A stretch of 12,065 nt of DNA from Bacteroidota bacterium (GCA_022571135.1 JACZYK010000050.1:1-12065), one strand, 5' to 3'. Shown: positions 1 through 8,481, numbered from the stretch's first letter. A program made the numbers and translations. Notes: a model not told the origin generated them from the letters alone.

Positions 1-207
1 GAGCACGAGAAACGATCCCCCTCGGTAGTTCAGAAGCCAGTCTACCTGAACGTTCCGCTGGAGCGCCCAGTATGTCACTCCATAGGCCTTCAGATGATCG
101 GTCTGGAGCTCATCCATGGGTATGAGAATGTCCTGTGCGCGTGCGCTGGGATAGATTCCTATCCAGAGTATCAGAAGGATGACGCGGTATGAAAGACGAT
201 AAAGCAT
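1..207 (-). CDS. Exported protein of unknown function, N-terminal 69 residues (cut by left edge)
   Basis: The reading frame opens at an ATG (complement of 205-207) and stays open for 69 codons to the window edge. Residues 1-24 look like a signal peptide: basic start, hydrophobic stretch at about 9-19 (VILLILWIGIY), then an ARA|QD cleavage site. The mature part begins DILIPMDELQTDHLKAYGVT and continues with YWALQ and WLLNYRGGSF. From memory, this opening resembles a Bacteroidota/Rhodothermota family often labelled 'asparagine synthetase B'. I see no support for that name: an N-terminal nucleophile Cys2, as in a glutamine amidotransferase, is absent and the protein is apparently exported. It lies 38 nt downstream of the TPR gene on the same strand, so the two are probably co-transcribed. 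The function is unknown. The start is reasonably sure because the signal peptide follows it directly. Confidence 0.75.
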   Translation of the reverse strand, partial: MLYRLSYRVILLILWIGIYPSARAQDILIPMDELQTDHLKAYGVTYWALQRNVQVDWLLNYRGGSFLVL

Positions 208-245
208 GGACTCATATTACGATATGTACAGGGTTCTGGATCACT

Positions 246-2141
246 TCAAACCTCATCGCCTCTCAATCTGCGGATACGCTGTCTTACTTCCGGGAGAAGG
301 AGTGATTGGGGATGCTCCTTCAGGAGTCTCGTAAACGTTTCAACCGCGGCATCCGTGTCCCCGAGGTCGCAAGCCTGGATGTCTGCCGCCGTGAAAAGAC
401 TTCGATCCGCAAGAAAACTCGAGGGGTGAATCAGCGGAAGCTCCAGAAAAGCCTGGAGGGCTTCACCAGTTTTTCCCTGCACGCGAAAGATTTCGGCCCG
501 GACAAACCTGATATCGTCCGCCAGCGGATGCCCACCGAACCGATCCAATAAAAAATCGAGTTTATCGAGCGCCCGATCGTTTCTTCTCTGCCGTTTTAGA
601 AGCATTGCCCTGGCATAACCCTTGAGTGGTACATCGAGCGAATCGGGACCTCGATTCTCGATGAGAAGGAGTTTCAACTCTATGGCGTCATTGGCCACAT
701 TCGACGACGTATTCTCCTGCATTGCCGAAGTCAGCAGTAGTGCAGCGTCGAATTCTCCTCTGTAGAAATGCAGTAGGGACAATTCGAATCGGGCTTTGTC
801 GGCCATGTCTCCGGTTCTGAGGCGGGATACGATGCGAGAAAACTGAACCTGGGCATTTATAAGATCGTCGTCCTGCAACATCAACCGTCCCATGTCGAAT
901 GCGGCGTCATCAGCGGCCACCGTCCTGGGATAGCGAGCAATGACTTCGGATAAGATGTCCCGGGCTGCATCCAGGTCATAGAACACGGACTGTTGCAGAT
1001 GACCGATTCTGCGGAGCACGTCCGGGTAAAGGACGTGCTCCGGAAAATCCTGAAGGAATTTCTCATACGTGGCGAGGGCCGCGTGGTATCGTGTTTCCTC
1101 CGTTGGGAGTCCGAATTCATCGAACACACGTTCTCCAAGTAAGGAAGCCCATTGCTCCTGCATCAGGCCCAGCCCACGGAGCGCCTCAGGAGCCGAAGGA
1201 GAATCAGGATGACGCTCCAGGACTTCACTGTACGAGTCAGCGGCAACATCGAACGCTCCCGCCTCGGACGCAATCCGGGCGAACGCGAACAGTACGCTTC
1301 CCGCCTCGTCTTCCAATCGGTCAATCGCTCGATTCACCGCAAGAGCGTCTTCGAATTTGCCGGCCTCTACATATAGCCAGGCCAGGAGTTCGCGGTAGGA
1401 TCGGTTGAGCGGTGATCGGGCGACGGCTCCCTCGACAACGGCGAGACTGACTTTCAGCGCACCGTCATCTCGAATAAACTGATCCAATCGAGCGCGGACG
1501 AAACTGAATTGGCCTATGCCGGCGTCCAAAATATGAAGGTATTCCGCCATCGCATTACCGTGATCCGACGTGAGACTGTACAGGTAGGCCAGATCAGTTC
1601 GGAAAAGGGATCGGTTCTCCAGAGCTGATCTTCCCTGTTCCAGGATCTCGATGGCAAAGTCAAACAGACGAACCTGCATCAAGGACCGGTACACCAATAG
1701 ATACACACTGGGAGAGTTCGCACTTCCTGCGACGGCGCGCTGCCACGTCTCCCTCGCCAGGTCATCGTCTCCTTTCAGATACAGGAGGCGAGCTTTTTCG
1801 GTTATGTAGATCGCTGGAACGGCTTCCGTACGAACCCTTTTATCGACGAGCGTAATCGCGTCGTCGTAGCGTTTTAAAGTTTCGTACGCTTTACGGAGTC
1901 TCTCATAGAAGACATGGATTTCAGGGCTTCGGAGCGTAAGGTCCTCGAGAATGGAGATGGCGCGTTCAAACTGTGCAGATCTCAGATATGACTCGGCAAG
2001 TTGAAATCGAGCGACGAGGGTGGAATCCGCCGACTGCGCTGCTGCGACGCGGGTCGGACCTGCAGCCAGGGTCAGGGCAATCGCGCCCGCGCACCTCAGA
2101 AGAGTAAGCCGGTAACGAATCGATAGGGAGGGAATGTTCAT
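246..2141 (-). CDS. Exported TPR-repeat protein (631 aa)
   Basis: This is a periplasmic or outer-membrane-associated tetratricopeptide repeat protein, probably a protein-protein interaction scaffold; the partner is unknown. The chosen start (ATG, complement of 2139-2141) puts a typical signal peptide at the N terminus: basic MNIPSLSIRYR, hydrophobic core about 12-30, cleavage near VAAAQ (33-36). The frame extends 66 codons further upstream, but those residues are not signal-like and would run into the dxr start, so I discard them. Helical TPR-like pairs are visible at about 41-74, 76-104, 110-142, 245-277, 279-312, 350-404, 411-440, 446-470 and 541-610. Recurrent motifs include A..Y, G.F..A and the P after the second helix, as in LERHPDSP and LKEHPQS. 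The later repeats resemble the YbgF/BamD-like type in tolerating long gaps between units. No catalytic motif is seen. The next gene on this strand is the exported protein at the left edge. Confidence 0.82.
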   Translation of the reverse strand: MNIPSLSIRYRLTLLRCAGAIALTLAAGPTRVAAAQSADSTLVARFQLAESYLRSAQFERAISILEDLTLRSPEIHVFYERLRKAYETLKRYDDAITLVDKRVRTEAVPAIYITEKARLLYLKGDDDLARETWQRAVAGSANSPSVYLLVYRSLMQVRLFDFAIEILEQGRSALENRSLFRTDLAYLYSLTSDHGNAMAEYLHILDAGIGQFSFVRARLDQFIRDDGALKVSLAVVEGAVARSPLNRSYRELLAWLYVEAGKFEDALAVNRAIDRLEDEAGSVLFAFARIASEAGAFDVAADSYSEVLERHPDSPSAPEALRGLGLMQEQWASLLGERVFDEFGLPTEETRYHAALATYEKFLQDFPEHVLYPDVLRRIGHLQQSVFYDLDAARDILSEVIARYPRTVAADDAAFDMGRLMLQDDDLINAQVQFSRIVSRLRTGDMADKARFELSLLHFYRGEFDAALLLTSAMQENTSSNVANDAIELKLLLIENRGPDSLDVPLKGYARAMLLKRQRRNDRALDKLDFLLDRFGGHPLADDIRFVRAEIFRVQGKTGEALQAFLELPLIHPSSFLADRSLFTAADIQACDLGDTDAAVETFTRLLKEHPQSLLLPEVRQRIRRLRGDEV

Positions 2142-2327
2142 GCTGCACACCGTAAACCGCACACAAAAAGTCGCTTTAATATGGTATGGGAACCGCGTAT
2201 GTTTCACAGCGCGCTCACGGAGTTCAAATCCGAAGCGCCTGGTCGATCCAGGGAAAATTTCCATGACTGGCATTGAGCCGGCGTATAGTGGTGGCCTACA
2301 ACCGATACGAAGAACGAGGATATTCGT
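2142..2327. promoter_or_regulatory. Divergent intergenic region between the TPR gene and dxr
   Basis: These 186 nt separate two genes that point away from each other, so promoters in both directions are expected here. For dxr, one weak candidate is TTGAGC (2273-2278), an 18-nt spacer and TACAAC (2297-2302), which matches the housekeeping consensus at four of six positions in each box. It would start transcription just before the dxr ribosome-binding site. For the TPR gene I see AT-rich sequence around 2166-2185 but no convincing pair of boxes. No riboswitch, operator repeat or terminator is recognisable. The existence of promoters is inferred from geometry; the individual boxes are weak. Confidence 0.4.
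2316..2320 (+). promoter_or_regulatory. Ribosome-binding site that decides the dxr TTG start
   Basis: GAGGA lies 7 nt before the TTG at 2328. No ATG or GTG occurs near the beginning of the conserved Dxr sequence, and the NADPH-binding motif starts only about ten residues after the TTG. The Shine-Dalgarno match and the protein alignment therefore both point to TTG as the start. Confidence 0.7.
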
Positions 2328-3497
2328 TTGAATTCGCATAAAGGGATCAGCATTCTGGGATCTACAGGATCCATAGGTACCCAGACGCTCGATATCGTAC
2401 GACTATTTCCAGATCGACTTAAGGTCAGGGTCCTGACGGCGGGTGGGAATGCGGACATGCTTCTGAAGCAGGCAAGGGAGTTTCTTCCTGAGTGTGTGGT
2501 CATCGGTGACGACGATCAATGGGAGTATGTTCGCGACGAGTTGAAAGGACTGCCGATAGAAGTCTTATCCGGAATGGAAGGACTGATTCGGGCTGCCGAG
2601 TGGTCGACGGCCGATACGGTCGTCACGGCCATTGTCGGAGCGGCGGGGCTGGAACCCACGATTGCAGCTGCTGAAAAGGGTAAGCGAATTGCGCTGGCAA
2701 ACAAGGAAGCCCTCGTGATCGCGGGCCAACTGCTTCGCCCCCTGGCAGACCTGCACGGCGCCGAAATCATCCCTATCGACAGCGAACACTCGGCCATTTT
2801 CCAGTGTCTTGTCGGGGAGTCGATAGACTCGGTCGAATCTCTTCATCTCACGGCATCCGGCGGACCTTTCAGAACTCGTCCGTTGGAATCGTTCGATTCC
2901 ATTACGAAGGAAGAGGCTCTGAATCATCCGAACTGGTCCATGGGGCCAAAAATTACGATAGATTCTGCGACTATGATGAACAAGGGGCTGGAGATGATTG
3001 AAGCCCACTGGCTATTCGGAATCGATGCGAGCCAGATTCATGTCGTGGTTCATCCCCAGTCCATCGTGCATTCCATGGTCTCTTTCAAAGACGGATCGGT
3101 GAAGGCTCAGCTCGGTGTACCGGATATGAAAGTGCCCATTCAATATGCACTCAGTTTTCCAGACAGATGGGAGGCGCCTCACGCCAGACTTGACTGGGCG
3201 CGTCAACCCGAGTTGAACTTCGAAGTGCCCGACACGAAGAGGTTTCCCGCTCTCTCTCTGGCATACGAGGCGCTAAGAAAAGGTGGAGCCGCTCCCGCCG
3301 TACTGAACGCGGCGAATGAGGAGGCCGTACTCCTGTTTCTCAGCGATCAGATCCGATTCGTGGACATTCCGAAGCTCCTGGAATCGGTGCTTTCGGAACT
3401 AGGCGACTCGATAGGCGTGACCATGGCTGATTTGATGCAAGCGGACAGAGAGGCGAGGAAGAGGATTCAGGAACTCTCGCACATTCGTGTTCATTAG
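2328..3497 (+). CDS. dxr: 1-deoxy-D-xylulose 5-phosphate reductoisomerase
   Basis: Dxr catalyses the NADPH-dependent rearrangement and reduction of 1-deoxy-D-xylulose 5-phosphate to 2-C-methyl-D-erythritol 4-phosphate, the committed step of the MEP isoprenoid pathway, in the cytoplasm. At 389 aa it is of usual length. The NADPH loop GSTGSIGTQTLD is at 11-22 and LANKEAL at 123-129. Metal ligands correspond to D151 and E153 (PIDSEHSA) and E222 (NKGLEMIEA). The substrate loop HPNWSMGPKITIDSATMMNKG runs from 200 to 220, LTASGGPFR from 174, and LNAANEEAV near 326 marks the C-terminal domain. The start is TTG with a good ribosome-binding site. It is the first gene of the rightward envelope cluster, and rseP follows after 59 nt. 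Its product feeds the prenyl chain that UppS, two genes on, elongates. All key residues are present. Confidence 0.97.
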   Translation: MNSHKGISILGSTGSIGTQTLDIVRLFPDRLKVRVLTAGGNADMLLKQAREFLPECVVIGDDDQWEYVRDELKGLPIEVLSGMEGLIRAAEWSTADTVVTAIVGAAGLEPTIAAAEKGKRIALANKEALVIAGQLLRPLADLHGAEIIPIDSEHSAIFQCLVGESIDSVESLHLTASGGPFRTRPLESFDSITKEEALNHPNWSMGPKITIDSATMMNKGLEMIEAHWLFGIDASQIHVVVHPQSIVHSMVSFKDGSVKAQLGVPDMKVPIQYALSFPDRWEAPHARLDWARQPELNFEVPDTKRFPALSLAYEALRKGGAAPAVLNAANEEAVLLFLSDQIRFVDIPKLLESVLSELGDSIGVTMADLMQADREARKRIQELSHIRVH

Positions 3498-3556
3498 AGT
3501 GCACCTTGTGGAGCCCGAAGGGCGTAGAGTCGATCCATTCGATCAGATAATCATAC

Positions 3557-4933
3557 ATGGAATACCTGACAAATATCCTTTCATATGTGGGCTGGGTCCT
3601 GCTGGCGATCATGATTCTCGTGTTCATTCATGAACTCGGCCATTTTTTATTCGCCAAACTGTTCAAGATGCGGGTGGATAAATTCAGCATCGGATTCCCA
3701 CCCAAAGTGATCGGGAAAAAGGTCGGTGATACCGAATACGTACTGGGTTTGACTCCACTCGGTGGGTACGTCAAGATCGCCGGAATGGTCGACGAGAGCC
3801 TCGATTCGAACTCCCTTCAGAATGATCCAGAGCCCTGGGAGTTCAGAGCAAAACCCGTATGGCAGCGGATGATTGTGATAACGGCCGGAGTGGCGTTCAA
3901 TTTGATTCTTGCAGCCATCGTCTTCATGAGTCTGAAGGCACTCTACGGGGAGGTTTTTATCCCGCCGGTCGGTAGCATCCGTATCGATGAGGGATCGATC
4001 GCTTATGACATGGGTCTTCGAACCGGAGATCGCATCCAGGCGGTGAATGGAAGGACCATCGACGGGTCCGAACCTCTGATGGGAATCGAGGAAATGTTGA
4101 TGGTCGAGCGTTTCACCTTCGACGTGATGCGCGATGGGCAATTCCTATCGTTCCAAGGTCCGCGGGACATTATGACACGTCTCAACGAGTCGCGCGGTAT
4201 GCTCGGAGTCAATTTTGATCCGGCCATAATCGGCAATGTGTCCGAAGGCTCGGCGGCCCACGACGCCGGCTTGATCGCCGGAGATGCGATTGAAACAATG
4301 GACGGCGAGTCGATCATGTTCTGGAGCGAGATGACAGCGCGTATCAAAGGCTCTGAAGGAAGCGCGATTACAGTACGTTGGCGCAGGCCGGATTCATTAT
4401 CAGGAATCGTTCCCCTCGGTGCCGGTCGCGTTGTGGACTCTCCGGGGACGGGGATACTTTACGAAGCGTCCATAGAACCCCGACTCGATGGCGGTACTCA
4501 CATTTTCGGAATCCTTCAGATTCGTCGATACCGGACGTATAACGGCACTGCGGCTCTCACCGCCGGATTGACAGAAACTTGGAGGCAGACGAAGCTCATC
4601 GCGTTCAGCCTGAAGCGTGTTTTCACGGGCCAGGAAAACTTCAGGGCCAATATTGGTGGGCCGATAGCCATCGCCAAGGTAACGAAGGAGGCGGCCGATC
4701 GGGGGGCGCCGTTTTTCTGGAATATCGTTGCAATGCTCTCGATTACGCTCGCTATTATCAACATCCTTCCCATTCCTGCCCTCGATGGAGGACATCTCGT
4801 TTTCCTGATCTATGAGGGAATTTCCAGACGCGAACCGTCGCTTAAACTCAGAATGGGTCTTCAGCAGGCTGGAATGGTTTTGCTTCTCGCCTTCATGGCT
4901 TTCGTTATTTTTAACGACATACTGAAGCTCTAA
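3557..4933 (+). CDS. rseP: RseP-family intramembrane zinc metalloprotease (site-2 protease)
   Basis: This is a membrane-embedded metalloprotease that cleaves transmembrane segments; in E. coli RseP it releases sigma-E by cutting anti-sigma RseA and also removes signal-peptide remnants. The 458-aa protein shows the expected layout. The first membrane segment contains HELGH (H25, E26, H29). Next come the FSIGFPPK and LGLTPLGGYVKIAGM sequences (43-77) and a second membrane segment at about 105-127. Two PDZ domains follow, near 136-200 and 222-285. The third membrane segment carries INILPIPALDGGHLVF (401-416), where D410 is the third zinc ligand, and a last membrane segment lies at about 438-454. 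No Shine-Dalgarno sequence precedes the ATG, but the first membrane helix fits this start. No rseA-like or sigma-E-like gene is in the window, so the natural substrate here is unknown. uppS follows after a gap of about 74 nt. Confidence 0.95.
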   Translation: MEYLTNILSYVGWVLLAIMILVFIHELGHFLFAKLFKMRVDKFSIGFPPKVIGKKVGDTEYVLGLTPLGGYVKIAGMVDESLDSNSLQNDPEPWEFRAKPVWQRMIVITAGVAFNLILAAIVFMSLKALYGEVFIPPVGSIRIDEGSIAYDMGLRTGDRIQAVNGRTIDGSEPLMGIEEMLMVERFTFDVMRDGQFLSFQGPRDIMTRLNESRGMLGVNFDPAIIGNVSEGSAAHDAGLIAGDAIETMDGESIMFWSEMTARIKGSEGSAITVRWRRPDSLSGIVPLGAGRVVDSPGTGILYEASIEPRLDGGTHIFGILQIRRYRTYNGTAALTAGLTETWRQTKLIAFSLKRVFTGQENFRANIGGPIAIAKVTKEAADRGAPFFWNIVAMLSITLAIINILPIPALDGGHLVFLIYEGISRREPSLKLRMGLQQAGMVLLLAFMAFVIFNDILKL

Positions 4934-5007
4934 TTTTGAGCGCTCAGCCGATTGCTCGACCGGATTAGATTAGTCAGTCGGTGCTCCCATCATCTCTATT
5001 CGTCATC

Positions 5008-5772
5008 ATGTCCACTCGTCGTACAGCCGATCAGAAGGCTCTGGATGAGCTTCTTGAACGGGGAGATATTCCCGGACATATTGCCGTCATCATGGATGGC
5101 AACGGGCGCTGGGCGAAGGAGAGGGGTCTGCTTCGTATCCACGGTCATAAAGAGGGCGTCGAATCGGTCAGGGAAATCGTCGAAGGCTCCGCTCGACTCG
5201 GCGTGAAGTTTCTCACTCTCTATACGTTTAGTACGGAGAACTGGCAGCGACCCGCTGCCGAGGTGAATGCGCTCATGCAGATCCTGATACGTACGCTCAG
5301 AAAAGAGACCGAGTCGTTCGCGAGAAACGGCATTCGACTACGGGCCATCGGTGATCGAAGCCAGTTGCCCGAAGAAGCGCGGCGGGAGCTTGACGAAGCC
5401 ATTCAGTCGAGCACCGAGCGCGATCGACTGACCCTCATACTGGCACTGTCCTATTCAGGCAGATGGGACATTACACAGGCGGCGAAAAAAATTGCCGGCA
5501 AGATCGCTTCGGGAACGCTCAAAGAGACCGAGATCGACGAGTCTTCTGTGGAGGCCGAACTTGGGACGGCCGGACTACCCGATCCGGATCTGCTTATCCG
5601 AACGGGTGGTGAAATTCGTATTTCTAATTTCCTGTTGTGGCAAATCGCCTATTCCGAACTCTTCTTCACGGAAACGTACTGGCCTTCCTTCAGGCTGGAG
5701 CATCTTTTCGAAGCTATCCGGAGTTATCAGGACCGGGAGCGGCGATTCGGACGCGTCATGGAAAGGATCTGA
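5008..5772 (+). CDS. uppS: Undecaprenyl diphosphate synthase (cis-prenyltransferase)
   Basis: UppS adds isopentenyl diphosphate units in cis configuration to farnesyl diphosphate, making the C55 carrier lipid for peptidoglycan and polysaccharide export. It works in the cytoplasm at the membrane. With the ATG at 5008 the protein is 254 aa, normal for the family. Diagnostic motifs are MDGNGRWA (29-36, catalytic D30), GHKEG near 46-50, FSTENW (74-79), LALSYSGRWDI (145-155) and the C-terminal RTGGEIRISNFLLWQIAYSE (198-217), ending in ELFFTETYWPSF. An in-frame GTG at 4981 would add nine residues (LPSSLFVI-type), and neither start has a clear ribosome-binding site. I prefer the ATG because the family N terminus is usually short and polar. 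It sits between rseP and bamA; in E. coli cdsA would lie between uppS and rseP. Confidence 0.95.
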   Translation: MSTRRTADQKALDELLERGDIPGHIAVIMDGNGRWAKERGLLRIHGHKEGVESVREIVEGSARLGVKFLTLYTFSTENWQRPAAEVNALMQILIRTLRKETESFARNGIRLRAIGDRSQLPEEARRELDEAIQSSTERDRLTLILALSYSGRWDITQAAKKIAGKIASGTLKETEIDESSVEAELGTAGLPDPDLLIRTGGEIRISNFLLWQIAYSELFFTETYWPSFRLEHLFEAIRSYQDRERRFGRVMERI

Positions 5773-5942
5773 GCTCTTAATTCCTCAGAGGCCAGGGCCT
5801 TCAGGTACAATATATTGGTGATTTTGATCGTTACGAAGGGAATTGCGAATCGCATTGTTTTTCGCGAAACCGAACCGGGATATTCGCCGTTATGTCGGCA
5901 CCTTTTTAGGAAGGCGGTTTTGCGCGTCCAAAATAGACGATC
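5773..5942 (+). promoter_or_regulatory. 170-nt intergenic region before bamA
   Basis: This is the longest gap inside the rightward cluster and could hold a separate bamA promoter. It contains an AT-rich patch TACAATATATT (5806-5816) that could serve as a -10 region, but no matching -35 at normal distance. It also has an 11-nt palindrome TGCGAATCGCA (5844-5854) and a small hairpin GCCG-TTATGT-CGGC (5886-5899) followed by ACCTTTTT. The hairpin stem is too short to call a terminator. No sigma-E-type box is clear. An internal promoter is plausible but unproven. Confidence 0.3.
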
Positions 5943-8420
5943 ATGAAAAGGCGAATTCTATATTCTTTCCTGCTGGCTGCACTCTTAGTAGGAGCGGTGT
6001 CTGCGCAGACCAGATCGTTGGCGCAGACCGCCACATCCGGTTTTCGACTTCCCACACCCGAGCTACTGGAGATACTCGGAATCTCTATAGAGGGTGTCAC
6101 CGACGAGTACACGAAAGGATTCATTCTGCAGACAAGCCGTCTCACGATCGGAAAGCGCGTTACGATACCCGGCGATCCTGCTTTCGGTGACGCCATCCGC
6201 GCCATCTATCGCCTTGGCACATACGACAATGTGCAGATTATCGAAGAGCGGCGAGTCGGAGCCGGCATATTCCTGGCCATCAGGGTGCAAGAAGCAGCGA
6301 AGCTAAAGGAATACATCTTTTCCGGCGTCTCCGGAGGCGACCAGAAAGACCTTAAGAAGCAGGTGCCGCTGATTACCCGCGGTCCGGTACGGCCGGGCAA
6401 TATTGCACGCACAGAGCAGGTCATAAAGGAGTTCTACTCCGAGAAAGGACGTCCGCTTACCGAGGTTGAGGTCGTTCGCACCGACCATCCGGACCACACG
6501 GTGACCCTTGATTTCCGGATCGAGAAGGGCCCGAAGATTAACGTGAGCGAGATCATCATCAATGGCAACGAACTTGTCTCCGATCGGACAGTGCGAAAGG
6601 CGATGGATACCAAGAAGCGGGTCTGGTGGAAATTCTGGAGCCGGCCCACGTTCAACCAGGAGAGATTCACCGAGGATCTCGATCGAATCGTCGAGAAGTA
6701 CAACGAGAAAGGCTTTTACGACGCCAGAGTCGTTGCAGACACTGCCTACCTCGTGTACGGGGACGGCAAAGATCCGTCGATGGTCGTCGAGGTGGACGTT
6801 GTGGAAGGGGCACGCTATTTCATACGCAATATCGACTGGGAAGGAAATACGCTCTACTCGGACGAGGTGCTCACCACACAGCTCGCGATGTTACCGGGCG
6901 ATGTGTATAACACCAAAAGGCTCCAGGAAAGGCTGTATGGAGTCGGGAAGAACGACGATGTGTTGAGTCTCTATTTCAACGCCGGATATATGCGATTTGG
7001 TGTCGAGCCCCAAATCAGACTCGTCGGAGCCGATTCTCTCGACCTGAACTTTGACGTCTTCGAAGGGGACGTGTACTCGTACGGCGATATAACGATCGCC
7101 GGCAACCAGAAAACAAAGGAGCATGTTATCAGGCGGGAGCTGTACACGATTCCGGGCAATACGTTCAGGAGAGACGATATCCAGGAGTCGATTCGACGAT
7201 TGATGCAGCTCAATTATTTCACGCAGGAGTCGCTGGCCCCCGGACCTGGAATCGATGTGAACGAAGAGAAGAAGACCGTCGAACTCCGGTATAACCTGGA
7301 TGAGCAGGGATCGGATCAGCTCGAACTCTCAGGTACCTGGGGACGATTCGGTCTCGTTCTCATGCTCCGGTTCACTTTCAATAATTTCTCTGCTCAAAAC
7401 TTCTTCAAGAAAGAAGCCTGGAGGCCGCTTCCTTCCGGAGACGGACAAAGGCTTTCTCTGAGTATTCAGACAAACGGCAGCCAGTATCAGCAATACTCTG
7501 TATCGTTTACCGAGCCGTGGTATCGGGGGCGCCCGACGCCCCTCGGTGCGTCGATATCCTTCTCGAGGATAGATGGATCTGCCTTCTTCGGGAGCCGCTC
7601 CGGCGGACTGCTGACGTTTTCCACAAACGTATTCTATGAACAGCGCCTCAGCTGGCCCGACGATCGATTCAGTGTCTCGACGAGGCTGGGCTATCAGTAT
7701 TTCGACAACGACGGATATATCTCGACACTCCCACAGGGAGTCAGTTCCGAGGTGACCGTTCGACAATCCCTGTCGCGCAACTCAACGGATCATCCACTCT
7801 TTCCGACCCGCGGATCCAAGTTTCTCCTGTCCGTCGAGTTAGCCCCGCCGATCGGCAAGCTTATCCAGTATCACAAATGGAGATTTAACACAAGCTGGAA
7901 CGTGCCGCTTACGAGAAAGATATCCTTTGGAGTGGGAGTCGACGGAGGCCTTATCGGATCTTTGACGGGCGAGGAGGTTCAGTTCGAACGCTTCATCGTC
8001 GGTGGATCGCCGTTCGAGACCCAGGGATTTTTCAGTTTTTTCGGAAAGGACATCATTTATATGAGAGGATATCCACTTGCCTCCATTGGTCCTCGGAAGG
8101 GCGATGATCCATTCGGCGGGCGTATCCTGAACAAGTTCACGTCCGAGCTCCGGTGGATGGCCATTCAGACGGAACAGCTGCAGGCGGCACCATATTTGTT
8201 TATGGATGCAGCCAACTCGTGGGACGGTTTCCGCAGCTATAATCCGACCGACCTTTTCAGGTCAGTCGGGTTCGGAACGAGATTATTCCTTCCGATACTG
8301 GGGCTGGTTGAGCTTACCTATGGCTACAATCTTGATACATTCGTACCGATCAACAACAAGCACAGCGGCATCAAGAAGTGGACCTTCCAGTTCAGCCTGG
8401 GCCAGGGGTTCGGACAGTAG
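5943..8420 (+). CDS. bamA: Outer-membrane protein assembly factor BamA (Omp85 family)
   Basis: BamA is the essential core of the machine that folds and inserts beta-barrel proteins into the outer membrane. The 825-aa product is close to the E. coli length of 810. A signal peptide covers about 1-20 (MKRRILYSFLLAALLVGAVS, cut before AQT). Five POTRA-like units follow at roughly 44-118, 122-196, 199-289, 292-374 and 378-453, with typical internal patterns such as EFYSEKGRP, YNEKGFYDA and YFNAGYM. The barrel occupies about 458-825. Family marks in the barrel are the HPLFPTRGSKF strand (617-627), the loop-6 MRGY (707-710, equivalent to VRGF) and the C-terminal beta-signal FQFSLGQGF (816-824). The ATG is supported by the signal peptide rather than by a strong ribosome-binding site. 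The two skp genes downstream encode chaperones for its substrates. Confidence 0.96.
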   Translation: MKRRILYSFLLAALLVGAVSAQTRSLAQTATSGFRLPTPELLEILGISIEGVTDEYTKGFILQTSRLTIGKRVTIPGDPAFGDAIRAIYRLGTYDNVQIIEERRVGAGIFLAIRVQEAAKLKEYIFSGVSGGDQKDLKKQVPLITRGPVRPGNIARTEQVIKEFYSEKGRPLTEVEVVRTDHPDHTVTLDFRIEKGPKINVSEIIINGNELVSDRTVRKAMDTKKRVWWKFWSRPTFNQERFTEDLDRIVEKYNEKGFYDARVVADTAYLVYGDGKDPSMVVEVDVVEGARYFIRNIDWEGNTLYSDEVLTTQLAMLPGDVYNTKRLQERLYGVGKNDDVLSLYFNAGYMRFGVEPQIRLVGADSLDLNFDVFEGDVYSYGDITIAGNQKTKEHVIRRELYTIPGNTFRRDDIQESIRRLMQLNYFTQESLAPGPGIDVNEEKKTVELRYNLDEQGSDQLELSGTWGRFGLVLMLRFTFNNFSAQNFFKKEAWRPLPSGDGQRLSLSIQTNGSQYQQYSVSFTEPWYRGRPTPLGASISFSRIDGSAFFGSRSGGLLTFSTNVFYEQRLSWPDDRFSVSTRLGYQYFDNDGYISTLPQGVSSEVTVRQSLSRNSTDHPLFPTRGSKFLLSVELAPPIGKLIQYHKWRFNTSWNVPLTRKISFGVGVDGGLIGSLTGEEVQFERFIVGGSPFETQGFFSFFGKDIIYMRGYPLASIGPRKGDDPFGGRILNKFTSELRWMAIQTEQLQAAPYLFMDAANSWDGFRSYNPTDLFRSVGFGTRLFLPILGLVELTYGYNLDTFVPINNKHSGIKKWTFQFSLGQGFGQ

Positions 8421-8475
8421 CAACACGATATGGTCCACGATACTATACACTCATTCTTAACAGACGACCCGAGCC

Positions 8476-8481
8476 GGGAGG
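8476..8481 (+). promoter_or_regulatory. Strong ribosome-binding site of the first skp gene
   Basis: GGGAGG stands 8 nt before the ATG at 8490. It fixes the start there and excludes an in-frame ATG at 8430, which would put a non-signal stretch of 20 residues before the signal peptide. It is the best Shine-Dalgarno match in the central cluster, which suggests high translation of this chaperone. Confidence 0.7.

Noticed and set aside
306..551. Plus-strand open frame of 81 codons inside the TPR gene
   Set aside because: It is antisense to a well-supported coding region and has no recognisable motif or ribosome-binding site.
2142..2339. 66-codon upstream extension of the TPR gene frame on the minus strand
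   Set aside because: It is not signal-peptide-like, would overlap the dxr start, and the internal ATG at 2141 is followed at once by a proper signal peptide.
2565..3008. Minus-strand frame of 147 codons within dxr
   Set aside because: It is a shadow of the dxr coding sequence; its composition is not protein-like and dxr is unambiguous.
3513..3523. Hairpin GCCC-GAA-GGGC just after the dxr stop
   Set aside because: The stem is four pairs with no T tract, so it is not a terminator; transcription probably continues into rseP.
4937..4946. Palindrome TGAGCGCTCA after rseP
   Set aside because: A single 10-nt palindrome without partner copies or a nearby promoter is expected by chance in 12 kb.
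4981..5007. GTG start adding nine residues to UppS
   Set aside because: There is no ribosome-binding site and the extension is not typical of the family; the ATG at 5008 is preferred, though not proven.
5844..5854. Palindrome TGCGAATCGCA before bamA, considered as an operator
   Set aside because: Palindromes of this size occur several times by chance in such a window, and no second copy or regulator gene is present.
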